Assembly: GCA_022702545.1 (NCBI GenBank)
Contig: JAHRBC010000004.1
Span: 4,556,001-4,620,000 of the forward strand
Length of the DNA stretch: 64,000 nt
Source of the DNA: Phycomyces nitens
Taxonomy: Eukaryota > Mucoromycota > Mucoromycetes > Mucorales > Phycomycetaceae
Reading direction: 5' to 3'
In this document: positions 36,396 through 48,714 of the stretch, piece by piece
Layout: every line of letters begins with the position of its first letter
Numbering within the stretch: the first letter of the stretch is position 1
Made by a program: the position numbers and the translations under genes
Notes under the pieces: model-generated
What the model saw: the letters and a program-made list of their open reading frames with translations, nothing else
Databases searched by the model: none
What the model was told of the DNA's origin: nothing

Positions 36396-36931
36396 TAGGA
36401 ATTGTAAATAGATTCGTTGACAAGAGCAAAGAGACAAGAAAGACGAATAAACAGTCACAATATAGAATACTCTCCAAAAAAGGAAATCGATAAAGTTTAT
36501 TAATTGAATTCTAAATATTTAAATTTTTAAATTTTGTGTACAGTACAGTGTTGGAGTTTGGTTTTTTTTTTTAAATAAAATAAAAAAATAAAATTGGAAT
36601 ATTCTGAGAAATTAAAAGACATTAGGGTATTCAAATACGACACTTTACAAGAATATAGTTTAATAATTGTAGATTAGCAGTGTTCTTGTGTGAAGGCCCA
36701 GGTTACTCTAAGTAATAGAATATCAGACCTCTCTTTGGTTGGGAACAGCCCTAGTCAACGATTTTGGCAACCCTCCACGGTGCGACTATATTGAGAACTG
36801 ACTAAAGCGCTCTATAACATGGCTAGATAGCCACATTTATAATAATCATCTTTAAAACAATCTAAAACGTATATTGTTACTGCTTTGATAGCATTACAAG
36901 GTACTCAAACTGTTTTTATTAGAATCATATA
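36396..36931. other. Intergenic DNA
   Basis: AT-rich, no gene seen. It is upstream of Snu23 and downstream of the relic at 36932. Confidence 0.45.
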
Positions 36932-37424
36932 TTATATTATTCTCTTATTTTGAAGTATAGTCGATTGATTATCTGACAGCAGAAAAGGCTCAATAACCAT
37001 TTTATTTATGACAAGATACTCTTCCAACAGATCTTTTGCGATATTGGAACTTGTAGAAAGCCCAGCAGAGTCGATTGAAGCCAAACAAATATCATGATCT
37101 GCAGATTGAAAATACTCTAGCATGTCTATCGTGGATCAAATAGAAAGTTAGTAATGGCGTTTTCGGTCTGTATGCTGCTGTATGGTTTACCTGGAGTATT
37201 TCCCGTTACGTTTTTTAATGTTTTTTATAATTTCATCGGTTGTATCCAAGTCCCTTTTTGTTAAACCGCCAAGATGCATAACTTGATACAGAAACGAAAA
37301 CTTGGTCAACAAGGGAGCGGTCAAGCAGATTGTCAGCCATTTTCTGCAGGAGTTTCTGTCTTGTTTCACGAGTAACATCAGATGGGAACTTGCGGACATG
37401 GCCGATAATTTCGTAACCATTTTC
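36932..37424 (-). pseudogene. Decayed coding relic, possibly recombinase-like
   Basis: Three coding-like stretches follow each other on the minus strand in three frames: about 37424-37233 (GYEIIGHVRKFPSD, then LLQKMADNLLDRSLVD), a middle piece about 37240-37205 (TTDEIIKNIK), and about 37200-36932 (NTP|DMLEYFQSADHDICLASIDS), the last spanning a plausible GT-AG intron near 37190-37127. At least two frame changes separate them, so it is probably dead. GYxRKx plus LLQxMxDxL, and a later Asp/Gly-rich strand, recall serine-recombinase-like proteins of mucoralean mobile elements, but the nucleophile position would read Phe. That identification is weak. Confidence 0.35.
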
Positions 37425-40400
37425 TTTTCAAAATTCATAATGGACGATTTTGTATCTTTGCAGATTACTCGCACATTTCTTCCAACAAATTGTCTATAAA
37501 GTACATATATTAGTTATATATTTCGCTTATTCTATTGCTTGGACCTACCATAATAATAATTATCATCATTATCAAAGATATAAATCTGTCTTTTTTCTGC
37601 TATTTGAGTTTCTGTCTGGTTTTGCTTTTAAAAATGATATGCTGTGGGTTGAGCACCACTTTTCAAAAGCCTGCGCAGTTTTTTGGCTGAAGATATTTAT
37701 ATATATATAATTGGATGATTCCAAATATCTCCTTTGTTGTTACAGATTTGATTTTATAAGCCTTGTCATTATTATTAGGGTCTTTGTAGCAAAACACTTC
37801 ATTCCCAAAAAAAAAAGAAGAAGCTTTAGTTGTGAATCAGTCTCTAAAAGATAATTAAAAGTTAGAAATCAAGAGCAAGTCGTTCTTTATTTTTAACGTA
37901 CTTGCTCAACTAAGCTTAATTACTAAGATTCTCGGTATTTTTCGGTCTGTATATGGATCACCAACAATTCAAGAAAGATATGATTGTCATGAGTAGTAAT
38001 TCATGCTTGACACTGTTTGTAGAACAGCAATATCTTTGACATTTTGACGGGAAGATCAAAGAAAAAACTGTTGCTAGTTTGTTCAAGCTGTATCAAACTC
38101 TTGTTAGCAAGATTCATGCAATATGAATTTATTTACTCTAGAGTATTTACTGATTCAAAGCATATTCTTTATAGACTTTAGGTTTTATTACTTTAGCAAA
38201 AGTCTGCTCCCAAAACAAGAAAAAAGACGATTCAAAGACTGATTCTAATAATGTTGATTGTAATGCATAAAATGTGTAGAATGAAGAAGTATTGACAAAC
38301 AAATTTGACAAGTGAGTAATGCGCAATCTTGTGACTTTCTTTGCTGTGTCGATTTACTGACACCAGAAAAGCCCAGCTGCGTTTATTTAATTATATTCGC
38401 CTATTAAAACTTGTTCTTTTTTAAATATCAGACACTGACAAAAATTACAGTGGTCCTGATATATTTTAAAAACGATAATTAAAATCTCTCTTCATATTGA
38501 CAGGGCAGGCCATATTTACCATTCTAGTATATCAAACGATGTTTTTTTTTCGCTCAATTATTACACTACAATAAACTCTGATTTGTGCAATATAAAGCAC
38601 CCCAATTTCATTGACATTCCTTCTTATTTTTTTTAACGTAGATCCTTTATGAAATTAAAAAGACATTAGACAGGGGAATAGGTCTTGGCGCTTACGAACA
38701 ATAAAAAAAAGTTTTAAAGCGAGGTAGTTTTAATGACTAAGAGGATTAAATATCTGATTATATTTTTAGCAGCATAAGCAATATACCTTTGGGTTTTTGG
38801 AAATATGTTTATTGTCTCAATCTGTATTGTCTAGAAATCAAATCTTGGTTATCTACAAGAATAACAAGTGCCTCATAAAACCAAAACTTGCAATTCTCTC
38901 GAGCGAAATATATTGTATCAAGAAGCAAGAGCATACACGAGTCAAGTAGCACTATGTGAACAATACAAAAAAAAAGTATATTATAGTATAGTTATGATTT
39001 TACACAAGCCCCATCCAACTTGTAACTTTATATTCAAGGGGTAACCGTAGTTATTGACTAGATTTGTACACAATGCTTGTGGACAAAGTATAAAGATATT
39101 GACTATAAAGCTTGATTGTATGTGAGTTGAATAAAAAAAAATGTAGGTCAAGTGAGCTGTACAACAGCAATTAGCATTCTACCAAAAAAAAAAACAACAG
39201 CATTCTATACTGTTAAGCTTTCAGGTTGTCTTGACATTCTCAGGACAACCCAAAGCACCAATATTGATCTCAATTGATTTTGCAATCCAATGTGAAAATC
39301 TCTAAAGCTACTTTACAGATGCAAAAATACAAACTTTATGAATTTCTATTGTTTCTCTAATGGAATGTAACATTAATACTTTTTTTATTATTATTTCTTG
39401 TAATTATCTAAAATATTGTAATGACAATCAATCATGAGATTATTGCACTTGGATTATTTGCAAAAATGTCGGCTCTTTATTAATATGGTCGCCGATTATA
39501 TACAAGCAATGTATTTTTAAATGTCTAGTCCGACGATCCATGAAGATCCTGTTTAATTTTGTACTTTATTTCCAAAATACTTTTCTTATATCAAAAATAT
39601 AGAGAAATTGTGGAATTGATGAAAATAACAAACAATTCTCTTTCTTCTTCTTATTTTTTTGCAGTTCAATACATAGACTACTTGACGCCTTGGCTGTCAT
39701 GTTTATTTTATCTACTTATAAATAAACAGATGGATATGAAAAAAAAAGGTTATTTTTAAAATTATAAATTTTTATTCCAAAAATAATTATTATTATAATT
39801 ATTATAATTATTTTGACTTTGTGTATCCAAAGCTTCATATCAAACCACAAATCATTTTACTTTATTTTATAAACAAGTATTGTTTGGTACAAATGGTGGC
39901 ACAGTTGGCTATGGATATGGAAGAATGACTCGGGTACGAATGACTTGGAATTTTTGGTTTGTTACTCCTCGTTTTTGTCATTTTATTTATATATTTTTAT
40001 TCATCTAAATCCTCTCACTTCTCTCTCTCTCTCTGTGTGTGTGTCTTTGATGTGTAGCACACCCTATTAAATAATAATTATAAAAATAATAATAATAATT
40101 ATAAAAATAATATAAAAATATCTCGGTCCGTTTAATAATCACGCGGGTTGGCTCTGTAGACGATGTGGGACAAATACATTTTGGTGCTTGTCTTTGCTAC
40201 ACCTCGGCCCGATCAACATTCTTCATTCTCGACAGTTTTATACAGTAAAAAAAGAGCTCTGTAGATTAAAAAATAATAATAAAAAATAAAATGTATCTAG
40301 TGGAATCTGTATGACCATGTCCATGGTTTATTCTTAAAAGAAAACAACACCTTAAATCTCTAATCATAATATATGCACAAGGAACATCTCGCTTGTTTCT

Positions 40401-40849
40401 CAGCACGTGTGAGAGCCACGTTGTATCAGTAACAATGATAATCAATACTTGCAAATACCAAGCATACAAAAGAGAGAATCAATGCCATCATAGACTCTCT
40501 AGTCCAGTTCAAATACCTCTAGGCTTAGGGAAAAATTGCTCCAGAAACGAGCCAAAAGGTCTATTTCCGAGGCAGGCCATTGTAGGACAAGATATTTTTC
40601 TGTAGTCCAAGAAACACATGATGCTCATATCTTTATATTTTAGTTTGGTGATTTGCAAAGCATCTTTCTTTAATCTCTTTCTTCTCTATCTCTCTCTCTT
40701 TCTTTCTTTCTTTTTTTTTCATTAAAATATATAATATTATATAAAAAATATTGGTGTTTCAAATCTCCCAAAAATTAATTATTCTAAATTCCCAAATATA
40801 TATATATTCATACATATATATATATTTATATATATATACACATGTTTCC
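37425..40849. other. Gene desert
   Basis: 3.4 kb of AT-rich DNA without a convincing ORF. (ATT/TAATAA)n clusters occur at 39785-39812 and 40066-40120, CT repeats near 40018-40035 and 40689-40719, and (TA)n upstream of the next gene. No TIR- or LTR-like structure was recognised by eye. Confidence 0.5.
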
Positions 40850-42252
40850 ATGTTAATCAAAACTCAAGCGTCTTTATCCAATCGTCGTTTGCGCTCCAAT
40901 ACCCCTAAACGTCCCCTAGAGAGAATAATGGCTAATAAGGAAGGAAAGAAGTTTCGCTGGTCTGCCTGCTTTGCGTTCATTAGCAAGGCAAAACCCTTAA
41001 AGCGCAAGTCGTCCAAACCCCCCCAACCCAAGCAGCCATGTCACACACCATTGGCCCATGCGCTTGTTGTGCCATTAAACCAGTCCTCTCATTCAGTTCA
41101 ATCGGTGGCTCTAATTGGCACAAAAGGTACACACACACACACATAAATAAATAATCACGCCACAACCCTACCATCAATGGCCTTACTCATTTATTACCAT
41201 CTCTAGTAACCACATTACTGACACCGCAGCGCTTCTCCTTACCTCCAACACCCATTTCTGCTCTGTCTCCTCCACCACGCCATAATCATTTCAAACGCCG
41301 GGATCGTACAGCTGCTCCTTCACCTCAACCGTCCCAGCCAAAGCCGATACCTGTTAATGGTCTTCGGCTATCCCTCAATGCGGAATTGGATCACGAAGAC
41401 GCCAGATCAGATTACCGACATTCAGCCCCAATCTCCACCAAAAGCGATTCTAGTAACACACCAAAGACGCTCAGCAGAATATCGACCACACCATCCCAAT
41501 TCTCGGATAACCCTTTTTCGAGTAACACGCTTGGTCTCAAATCCAATTCTCGACGGAAAGACCCACAATTGCCAGATAGCACCATTAGCACCATTGAATC
41601 CCATGGTCATGGTCTGCCACTCAAAGAACGCCGCAGGAGACGTAGCCCACTAATGATCCCAGATGACGAGCGCCTCACTCTCAAAAGCCTCGACTCGAAT
41701 CTGACCGTGAAACAAACCACAAAACATATGGAGAAGGACGATCTGGCCTGGCGCCAACAGATCCTACACCAATCCCTAAAGTACTGTTTTGACAAGATCC
41801 ACCGCAAGCCCAGCGTATCAAAGCCAGTAATCCCAATTGCGCCCCTGGATAACCTCGACCATATCAGGGTGCCTCTGTCAGCATCCTCCAGCTATACCCA
41901 GGGTGGCAGCGACATTGGCCGAGACAAGGCCCAGTACGAAGCAGTTGTAGCCCAGACAATGCATCGCCGACCAAAGGGTCACGATGGTCGTCGCAGGATC
42001 CGATCCAACTCGACACCTGCTGTGGATCCCTTGGCTGCCAAAGACGATCAAACAAAGGCCAGTCTTCAGATCATCCGAGAACACCGTCCGTCGCGGTCCC
42101 AATCGCCACCGGTTACCATGGCAATGATTCCCCAGAGTGCCCGGACCCCTTCTCTAATCTATGGTCCCTCTTCACCTAGTTCTATTGATACAGTCAATGA
42201 TTATTTGGATGGAAAGCAAGATACCCTTTTACCTTTTGCAGATAATTCTTAA
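40850..42252 (+). CDS. Ser/Pro-rich protein of unknown function (440 aa)
   Basis: Two exons, 40850-41126 and 41207-42252, joined in frame across an 80-nt GT-AG intron that begins with an (AC)n repeat. The protein is highly polar and mostly disordered: basic N-terminus (SNRRLRSNTPKRPLERI), then FRWSACFAFISKAKPLKRK, a Pro-rich stretch SLPPTPISALSPPPR, many SP/TP and RRxS sites, a basic RRRRRSP cluster and a possible helical segment DDLAWRQQILHQSLKYCFDK. It looks like a regulated scaffold or phosphorylation substrate. No family recognised. Starts at 40850 or Met at 40928 (MANKEGKKF) are both possible; upstream is (TA)n. The stop is 158 bp from that of SCO1 on the other strand. Confidence 0.8.
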
Positions 42253-42410
42253 ATATATATATATATATATAAATTGTATTTTCTTTATTCTTATTCTTAT
42301 TATTTTTATTATTATTAGCCTGGCGCTATACTGTTCTAAATATTTCTTGTATGTATCATTCTTGTTTATTGAGGAATAAAGAAACCCTAATCTTTTTTTT
42401 TAATACCAAT

Positions 42411-43476
42411 CTATGCTTCCAAACTGTTCTTCAATTGACCTCCTTGTTCTTTATATTCCTTGAAATGCTTCTTGAAGCTAGCCAGCACACTTTCTGGGGT
42501 GGCATTCTGAGAATAGCAGTCCAAAAACACGCCCTCTGGACTCATGAGATAAAAGAAGATTGAGTGATCAACCAGGTAATCGTCGTCGCCTGCTTGAGGA
42601 GGTGAGGACACATAGACACGGAACAGCTTTGCGACCTTTCTGATCTCTTCCTGGCTGCCTGTCAGGCCAATGAGGTCTGGGTGGAAATCCTTTACATATT
42701 CCTTGACAATCGGAGCAGTGTCACGACGGGGATCACAAGTGATGAAGATTGGCACGAGTGAATTTTCGCCCAATTCTTTATCTTTTTCTACAATAAATAG
42801 CCCGTCAATACAAACCAATACCAATACCAATACCAAATCAGATTACTTACTTGCTGCCTCTACTACCTCTGACATCTTGTCCAATTCTTCAGGGCAAATG
42901 TCAGGACAATGAGTGAATCCAAAATAAATGATGTGGAATTGACCACGGAGACTGTCTGAATCGAATTCTTGGTTGTTTGCTGCATTTGTCAGCTTAAAGG
43001 GTCCGCCAAGCTTTGGTTTTCCAAATGATTTTGACTTTTCTTGCTTCTTTTTTTCTTCACCTGAGGACACACGTTTAAAAAAAACCCCCAAATCAAAAAG
43101 GCCAATTAGACTACACACTCACGTTCCTCAATCGACTTCTTCTTTTCACGGTCAAAGTAGATTAATGTGGCAATACCGGTGCCAATAAATACCGTGGCTG
43201 CCTTCCAAGTAAAAGGCTAGAAAAAAAAACAAATCAATATACGCAAATATCCCGGGTATCTGACGTACACCAATAGCAGACTTTGTGCGCATCTTTTCTT
43301 CGGTTGTGGCGTAAAAGCGTCTTGGCCCAAGAGCACTTGGCAGCCTGGTCTTTAGGAATGGTCTGGACAATGAGCCGAGATTCTATTCATTTATTTTTTC
43401 CTGTTGGGTTAATAGGAATCAGCTTGATCTGGTGATTACTTGCTCCAAGATTAGCACGAACAAGACGAGTGTTCAT
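42411..43476 (-). CDS. SCO1: Mitochondrial copper chaperone Sco1 (275 aa)
   Basis: Delivers copper to the CuA site of cytochrome oxidase subunit 2 in the inner membrane. Five exons: 43476-43444, 43382-43269, 43216-43123, 43060-42851 and 42787-42411. The N-terminus is a mitochondrial presequence (MNTRLVRANLG ... RRFYATTEE), followed by one membrane helix (TWKAATVFIGTGIATLIYF), then the thioredoxin-like domain with copper ligands CPDIC in GFTHCPDICPEELDK and the distal His in DHSIFFYL. Intron 1 (43443-43383) is only frame-compatible with a GC donor (GGA|GCAAGT); the nearby GTAATC donor shifts frame. Intron 4 contains four ACCAAT units. Length matches yeast Sco1 (295 aa). Confidence 0.94.
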
Positions 43477-43608
43477 TTCGACAAGTTTTTTTTATTTGTT
43501 ATTTTAATATAAAGAGAGTAAATAGAGACTGTCGGAAATACAGAATGATAGGCTTCAAAAAATAAGACCCTTGAACATGACAGTCATGTCAATAAAAATA
43601 CATTATAA

Positions 43609-43643
<35 letters not shown>

Positions 43644-44746
43644 TTAATATAAAGATTATATATTATTGGTATTATCATATACTGGAAATCTGGTATTGAC
43701 TAGAGGGATGGACCCTTGGTGCCTTGCAATAGACTTGGACTTGTTGAGCCATGGTATACCTTGTCGGTTTGGCAGCAGCTTTTATAAAGTCAATCTATTT
43801 GTGTTCAATTGTAACGGGTTACAAGACACATTTAATGGCCTGATTTGATGCAAATCTCTCCCCCAAACCAGATTGATAAATGTAATAAATGTATATATAT
43901 TTTAGAATTTTCTTTTCTTTTAAATAATAAATAATACATCATTGAATTCTATTTTCTCCATACAAATGGTTGTACGATAAATGCCAAACAGACAATGTTG
44001 GTTATTTGCCTATATAGACCTCCTATTGAGCATAATGAGATGTAAAAGAAATCTAATCCAATTCATTCTAGTCTGTACAAAAGATGGTTTTAGTGTGGGG
44101 TTAATGACCTAGAGTTACAAGCGCTCTCTGTTAGTCAAACGTCTTTTTTGTACCTCAAATACCACCTATACACATTTCACAATCGTGTCATGGTATCTCT
44201 TTGGCTTGTGTAATAGCCTTTTTCTCTCTCTCTCCTCTGTCTCTTGGACCACAAGCCTTTGTGGATTACTTGATTGCCTTATTCCCACACATCAAATAAA
44301 TAAGGTATTTTGGTCTACTGTGAAATGTCTTATGATAAATACAATAGATATTAAGGAGCAAGCCGAGGGATATAGTCCTAAACTATATTACTACGCACAT
44401 GAATAACTGTACCTTGGACCCAAACCTTTTTTCCTTTAACTTACCTGACCAGCATTGCAATTTGGTGCCCTTTTCTTTTTTTTTTAAAAAAAAAAGAAGC
44501 TTGGCCTCCAAGGTTTTAATAATCGTTATCAGAATTATCACAAAGATAAGCCCATGAAATTTAGATATTTGGTGCCAATGATTGTACATATTATGGGCTG
44601 GATACTTACAATCAGGTCATTGGCTCAGTCAAATACTTGGAAGATATCAAGGATTTTTTACTTGACATGTTGCCAAAACGGGTTCATTATCCTTATTTCT
44701 GTTATCAAAAGGACAATAACACAATGTCTTTATTAAAGCCAAGGAT

Positions 44747-44780
<34 letters not shown>

Positions 44781-44995
44781 CAAACACAGCAACAATGTCG
44801 AATACTTTTTGTATTGTTTTATGGACAACAAAAACAGGCCAACAATATGGGCTCAGAATACCAATGTCGAATACCACACTCGATAATAGTATTGATTACT
44901 TTGGGGTTGCTTATTCCTAGTATATAAACCATTTCGTCTCTTGAACCTTTAAGAATATTCTTTTTTTATTTTTTATTTTATTTTTGGCTGTCAGT
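43477..44995. other. Intergenic DNA
   Basis: 1.5 kb, AT-rich, with (AAT)n at 43609-43640 and (TA)n at 44751-44778. No supported gene. Confidence 0.5.
44921..44928 (+). promoter_or_regulatory. TATATAAA box of the first FHA-RING gene
   Basis: TATATAAA lies 68 nt before the ATG at 44996, followed by a T-rich leader. The paralogue downstream has the same kind of element. Confidence 0.4.
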
Positions 44996-45909
44996 ATGGG
45001 TAAAAACTATCCAACCATCATTCAACAAAGACCAGAAATGGCTGCAGCCCACCAAATTATGCGTCTCGAGATTTGCAGGCCATCAATGTTAAATGCCTTT
45101 GGGGTATCGCCTATAGTCAACAAAAACTTTATATTCCTCGGAGAGGATACTCTAAAATTGGGAAATCCCAAGACTAAATCTCGGGATGCAACCTATGTTT
45201 CCTTTAAGATAAGGGGGCTCAATGAATATCATGCCGAGATATCACTTGATAAAAAAAAGGTTAGTGCAAGCCAAATAACCAGAAAGCCATTAAACATGGA
45301 AACAGTTTCGTATCAAAGACACAGGCTCTCGGCTTGGTACATATATAAATGGAACGCGACTAAGCAAAGAATCCGAAGGGTCTGAATGGCATCTTTTGGT
45401 TGATGGCGATGAGATTACATTGGGATATTCTCAAAAGTCCATGTTGAGTAAGTTTCATTAGAGATATATGGTATATTAACAAAGACATTCACATTCACAT
45501 TCACAGGCTTATGCAACCATGTTTCCATGAGGTTTAGACAGTTTGACCTTGATATAGAGTATGTATAGAGTTGGGAGCCAAAAAAAAAGAAAGAGTGTAT
45601 ATCTAAATCGACTTTCCATATAGTCCCACAAGGAGATTTAGGGAAAAACCCTTATTATCTGATGCGGTTAGGGAAGTTGGAGGGATTTCGTTTCCAGAAT
45701 GCTCTATATGCCTCGAGGATATAAATTACCGTCAAGCTCTAATGGTTCCATCGTGTCTACACGTACTTCACTATGACTGTGCAAGAAAGCTCTTTAAAAA
45801 GTCGCCCAATCTCTTTTGCCCTATCTGTCGATCTCTTACCCATTTGGAAATAGTCTCAATCCTTACTCAAAAACAAGCCCAGGATATATTGTGCAGTGGT
45901 GTCTTATAA
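44996..45909 (+). CDS. FHA-RING ubiquitin-ligase-like protein, copy 1 (247 aa)
   Basis: Four exons: 44996-45259, 45306-45447, 45507-45558 and 45624-45909. The FHA domain (about 20-160) has the phosphothreonine-binding pattern: FIFLGE, GLNEYHAEI and FRIKDTGSRLGTYINGTRL, then DGDEITLGYS. The 46-nt intron 1 was placed because it joins LDKKK to FRIKDTGS. The C-terminal RING (about 178-225) is CSIC ... CLHVLHYDC ... CPIC, a RING-H2 arrangement. FHA-RING proteins such as Dma1/Dma2, Chfr and RNF8 ubiquitylate phospho-marked partners in mitotic checkpoints; in fission yeast Dma1 restrains the septation network. Intron 2 carries ACATTC tandem units. The paralogue lies 1.3 kb downstream in the same orientation. 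Confidence 0.88.
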
Positions 45910-47198
45910 GACGACTCGCTCGATTCTATCAGTAATCAAACAATTGCTTTCAAATAGAGAGAGAAAATACCACAATCTTCATAACCACAAGTCCAAGACG
46001 CAAGAGTTAAAACTCTTCTTGGCTTAATAAAATATAGAGAATATAGAAACCATTTTGGGATTTTTATGAGAATAGTAAAAACTGATTTTATTCTTTTAAT
46101 GATAATGATAATTAAAGCTCATTTATATACATATATATTGATGCTGCCTTTTAGACTCCTTTGCACCATTGTCACAAGCAATTTTCTTGTGATATATACC
46201 ATAGTATTAATGCCAATCAACAATATGGCATGATGTGTGATATAGCTAGCAAATGATTTTTAATATTCTTGTCTGGTAACCTAAAAAAAGTTGATTTGGC
46301 AATAGAAAATAAGATCTAATGACATTTCATTAGATTCCAAGTATTCATTAAGCTCCTATTCAAAGAATGACAGTGGACTAATGCTCTACAGTAAAAAGAA
46401 AAGAAAAAGATGAATGATATACTTTGTCTTGGCGATTATAGGTTTTGGGGGGTTATATTAAACAAGGAGAGCTGATATAGGCTGTTAAAATAATAATAAT
46501 AATAATTACAATAATTACAATAATAATTGGATTCTTATTAATAGACAAAGGCAGATACGGTGTAGCTTATAAATGGTTGATTAATATGTTTCAATTCTAG
46601 GACATACTTGACTATTGTCATTTATTTCAGGGCTTGTCACGGTCTGTTTAGCTCCTTGATCTCACAGACTTCATTCCACGTGTCTCGGATAGTTCATGAA
46701 TGGGACTTTAGGATTTGTCCCTAATCTATATTATCAAGTACAATAATATGACTAAAAAAATCCATAGTGTCTGCAATAGACTATTACTATCTTTATCAGG
46801 CAAAACAAATGTAATGGTTCCAGCTCCTTATTCTATCCGTCATTGATGACTTGATAATCGACTGGATTGTGATTGTAGAGATGTATTGGACATTGTAGTG
46901 AAAAAAAAAATGATACTTTTGGATCTGTCTAGAGAACGTTGTGAGTGTACAATGAATGAAACGATGGTCTAGATCAAGGCGTTTTTGTATAAAGGGCCCT
47001 TTTTGGAATTAAAATAATAAAAGCAGCTTATTGTAGTTTAGCGATTACAAAGCTATTGTCATTATAGTGTTTATATATATATAGAGAAAGATGGTCTCTA
47101 GGTCTAAATGACAACGGTTGTCCAAGAGAACAAATTGATTGTCTGCAAGTATATAAACTCTTTTTTATAATCATCGTCTTTATTTTTTATTTTTTATC
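45910..47198. other. Spacer between FHA-RING paralogues
   Basis: 1.3 kb with no ORF of interest and an (AAT)n/(ATAATT)n stretch at 46490-46529. The spacer is AT-rich throughout. Confidence 0.5.
47152..47157 (+). promoter_or_regulatory. TATAAA box of the second FHA-RING gene
   Basis: ATATAAAC lies about 42 nt before the ATG at 47199, followed by a T-rich leader like that of copy 1. Confidence 0.4.
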
Positions 47199-48096
47199 AT
47201 GACTATTGAAATCGATATTAGCAAGCGTGGTGGGGCCAACATTCGCCTTTTACCATACCATCGTGATGGAACTCAAGGGGAGCCGTACTTTGATATAGAG
47301 GTTAATGACGTCGATGCTCTTATTCTTGGATCAGGCACAAGTAAAGATATAGAACCCACGCATGTAACACTTCCTGGAACTACGATTGACAATTTGCATG
47401 CCCGGGTTATATTCATATATGGATTGGTACAGTAGAAGCCGAGAGATATGGCTAAGACACTGTATACTGACGACCTCGTGTATAATTTACACTAGATGTG
47501 CATTCAAGATCTCGGCTCTGAACACGGAACTTATTTAAATGGTATTCGAATGAGTCCATCAAAGAAACGGTCCACAGCATCACTAGTCATGAACGGTGAC
47601 CGCATTCAATTTGGAAAACCCAAGGATAATGCACCAGGCAAGTAAAAGTAGTTGTCTAGACAAGGCCACCTAACCCTTTTGTGCCATTAGGTTCATCTTG
47701 GGGTATTTACACAACGGTCGAAATAAAGCATTATGTGAAGCTCAATAATTTTGAGTAAGTTTAAATATGACCAAACTGGGATTAACCATCATCAATCTCA
47801 CTGTTAGGTGCCAGACTTATGCTGAACTAAGAAAGATCTCGCCTCCTTCTCGAGACCAGGTCTTCCAGTCATTGCTATCAGATTGTGCCATTTGTCGCAA
47901 TGCCATTGCACCCCTCCAGCCATTATTTGTAGCGCCCTGTTCACATACATTCCACTATCCATGTTCAGAGCAATTTTTGAACAAATATCCTGAATTCGAG
48001 TGTCCAGTCTGCCACATATCCACCGATGTCCGAGTTTACACATCCTCAGACGTCAATACACTTGCCAAGAATTTCAAGAGAACAAATATAAAATAA
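47199..48096 (+). CDS. FHA-RING ubiquitin-ligase-like protein, copy 2 (240 aa)
   Basis: Four exons: 47199-47426, 47496-47637, 47691-47754 and 47808-48096. The FHA domain (about 25-150): IDNLHARVIF, then MCIQDLGSEHGTYLNGIRM and NGDRIQFG. The C-terminal RING: DCAICRNAIAPL, APCSHTFHYPCSEQF and CPVCH, again CxxC-CxHxxHxxC-CxxC. Intron 2 (47638-47690) needs a GC donor (CCAG|GCAAGT); the alternative GT donor two codons later gives a truncated product without RING. Intron positions around the FHA core match copy 1, so the two arose by tandem duplication, but outside the core they are very divergent. Likely Dma/Chfr-like E3 ligase; the phospho-partner is unknown. The stop faces eL32, 222 bp away. Confidence 0.88.
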
Positions 48097-48318
48097 CCAA
48101 CTCGATATATACCATACACAATGTCAAGAATAAATTAACCACACATATACATACACACACACGCATATGTGTCCTCTTTTTATATGTTTCAAAAAGAGGG
48201 GTCATTAGACTGGATTGAAAACAGGACAGAGTTGAAGAGAAAGAGATAAATAGATTGATTGAGAGAGAGAGAGAGAGAGTCGATCGTAATGTATTTCTTT
48301 TTCCTTTTTTGGATTGGT

Positions 48319-48714
48319 TTACTCCTGGGATCTAAGACGAGCACCAGCGTTGATAACCTTGACGTTCAAACGGGCAGCGTGCTCAATGATAGCGACACGC
48401 TTCTTGGAAGAGACGTTGTGGGCAATCTCGGCAGCGTAGGTGCGGTTGTGCATCAACAAAAGGCTGAGCTCACGAACGTTGGAGATGGTGAACTTGAGGA
48501 AACCGTTGGGCAACAAGTTGCGGGTCTTCTTGGCGGAACCATAACCGATCTTGGGCATGGGGGCAGTTCCCTTGAAGCGTCTGCGAACGCGACTGTCAAT
48601 ACCCTTGGGCTTTCTCCATGACTCACCAACACGCATAAAGCGGTTAGACTGGTGACGCTTGAAGGTAGCAGTGCGCTTCTTCACGATGGTGTGCTTAACG
48701 GCAGGAGTGACCAT
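48319..48714 (-). CDS. RPL32: Large-subunit ribosomal protein eL32 (131 aa)
   Basis: Intronless ORF from ATG 48714 to stop 48319. The sequence runs [20 protein letters not shown], then [38 protein letters not shown] and [19 protein letters not shown], the standard eL32 order; 131 residues matches the family exactly. Codon use is strongly biased to C- and G-ending codons (CGC, AAG, GTC, AAC), unlike neighbours and as expected for a highly expressed ribosomal gene. An intron in the 5' UTR is possible but cannot be seen. Confidence 0.97.
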   Translation of the reverse strand: MVTPAVKHTIVKKRTATFKRHQSNRFMRVGESWRKPKGIDSRVRRRFKGTAPMPKIGYGSAKKTRNLLPNGFLKFTISNVRELSLLLMHNRTYAAEIAHNVSSKKRVAIIEHAARLNVKVINAGARLRSQE

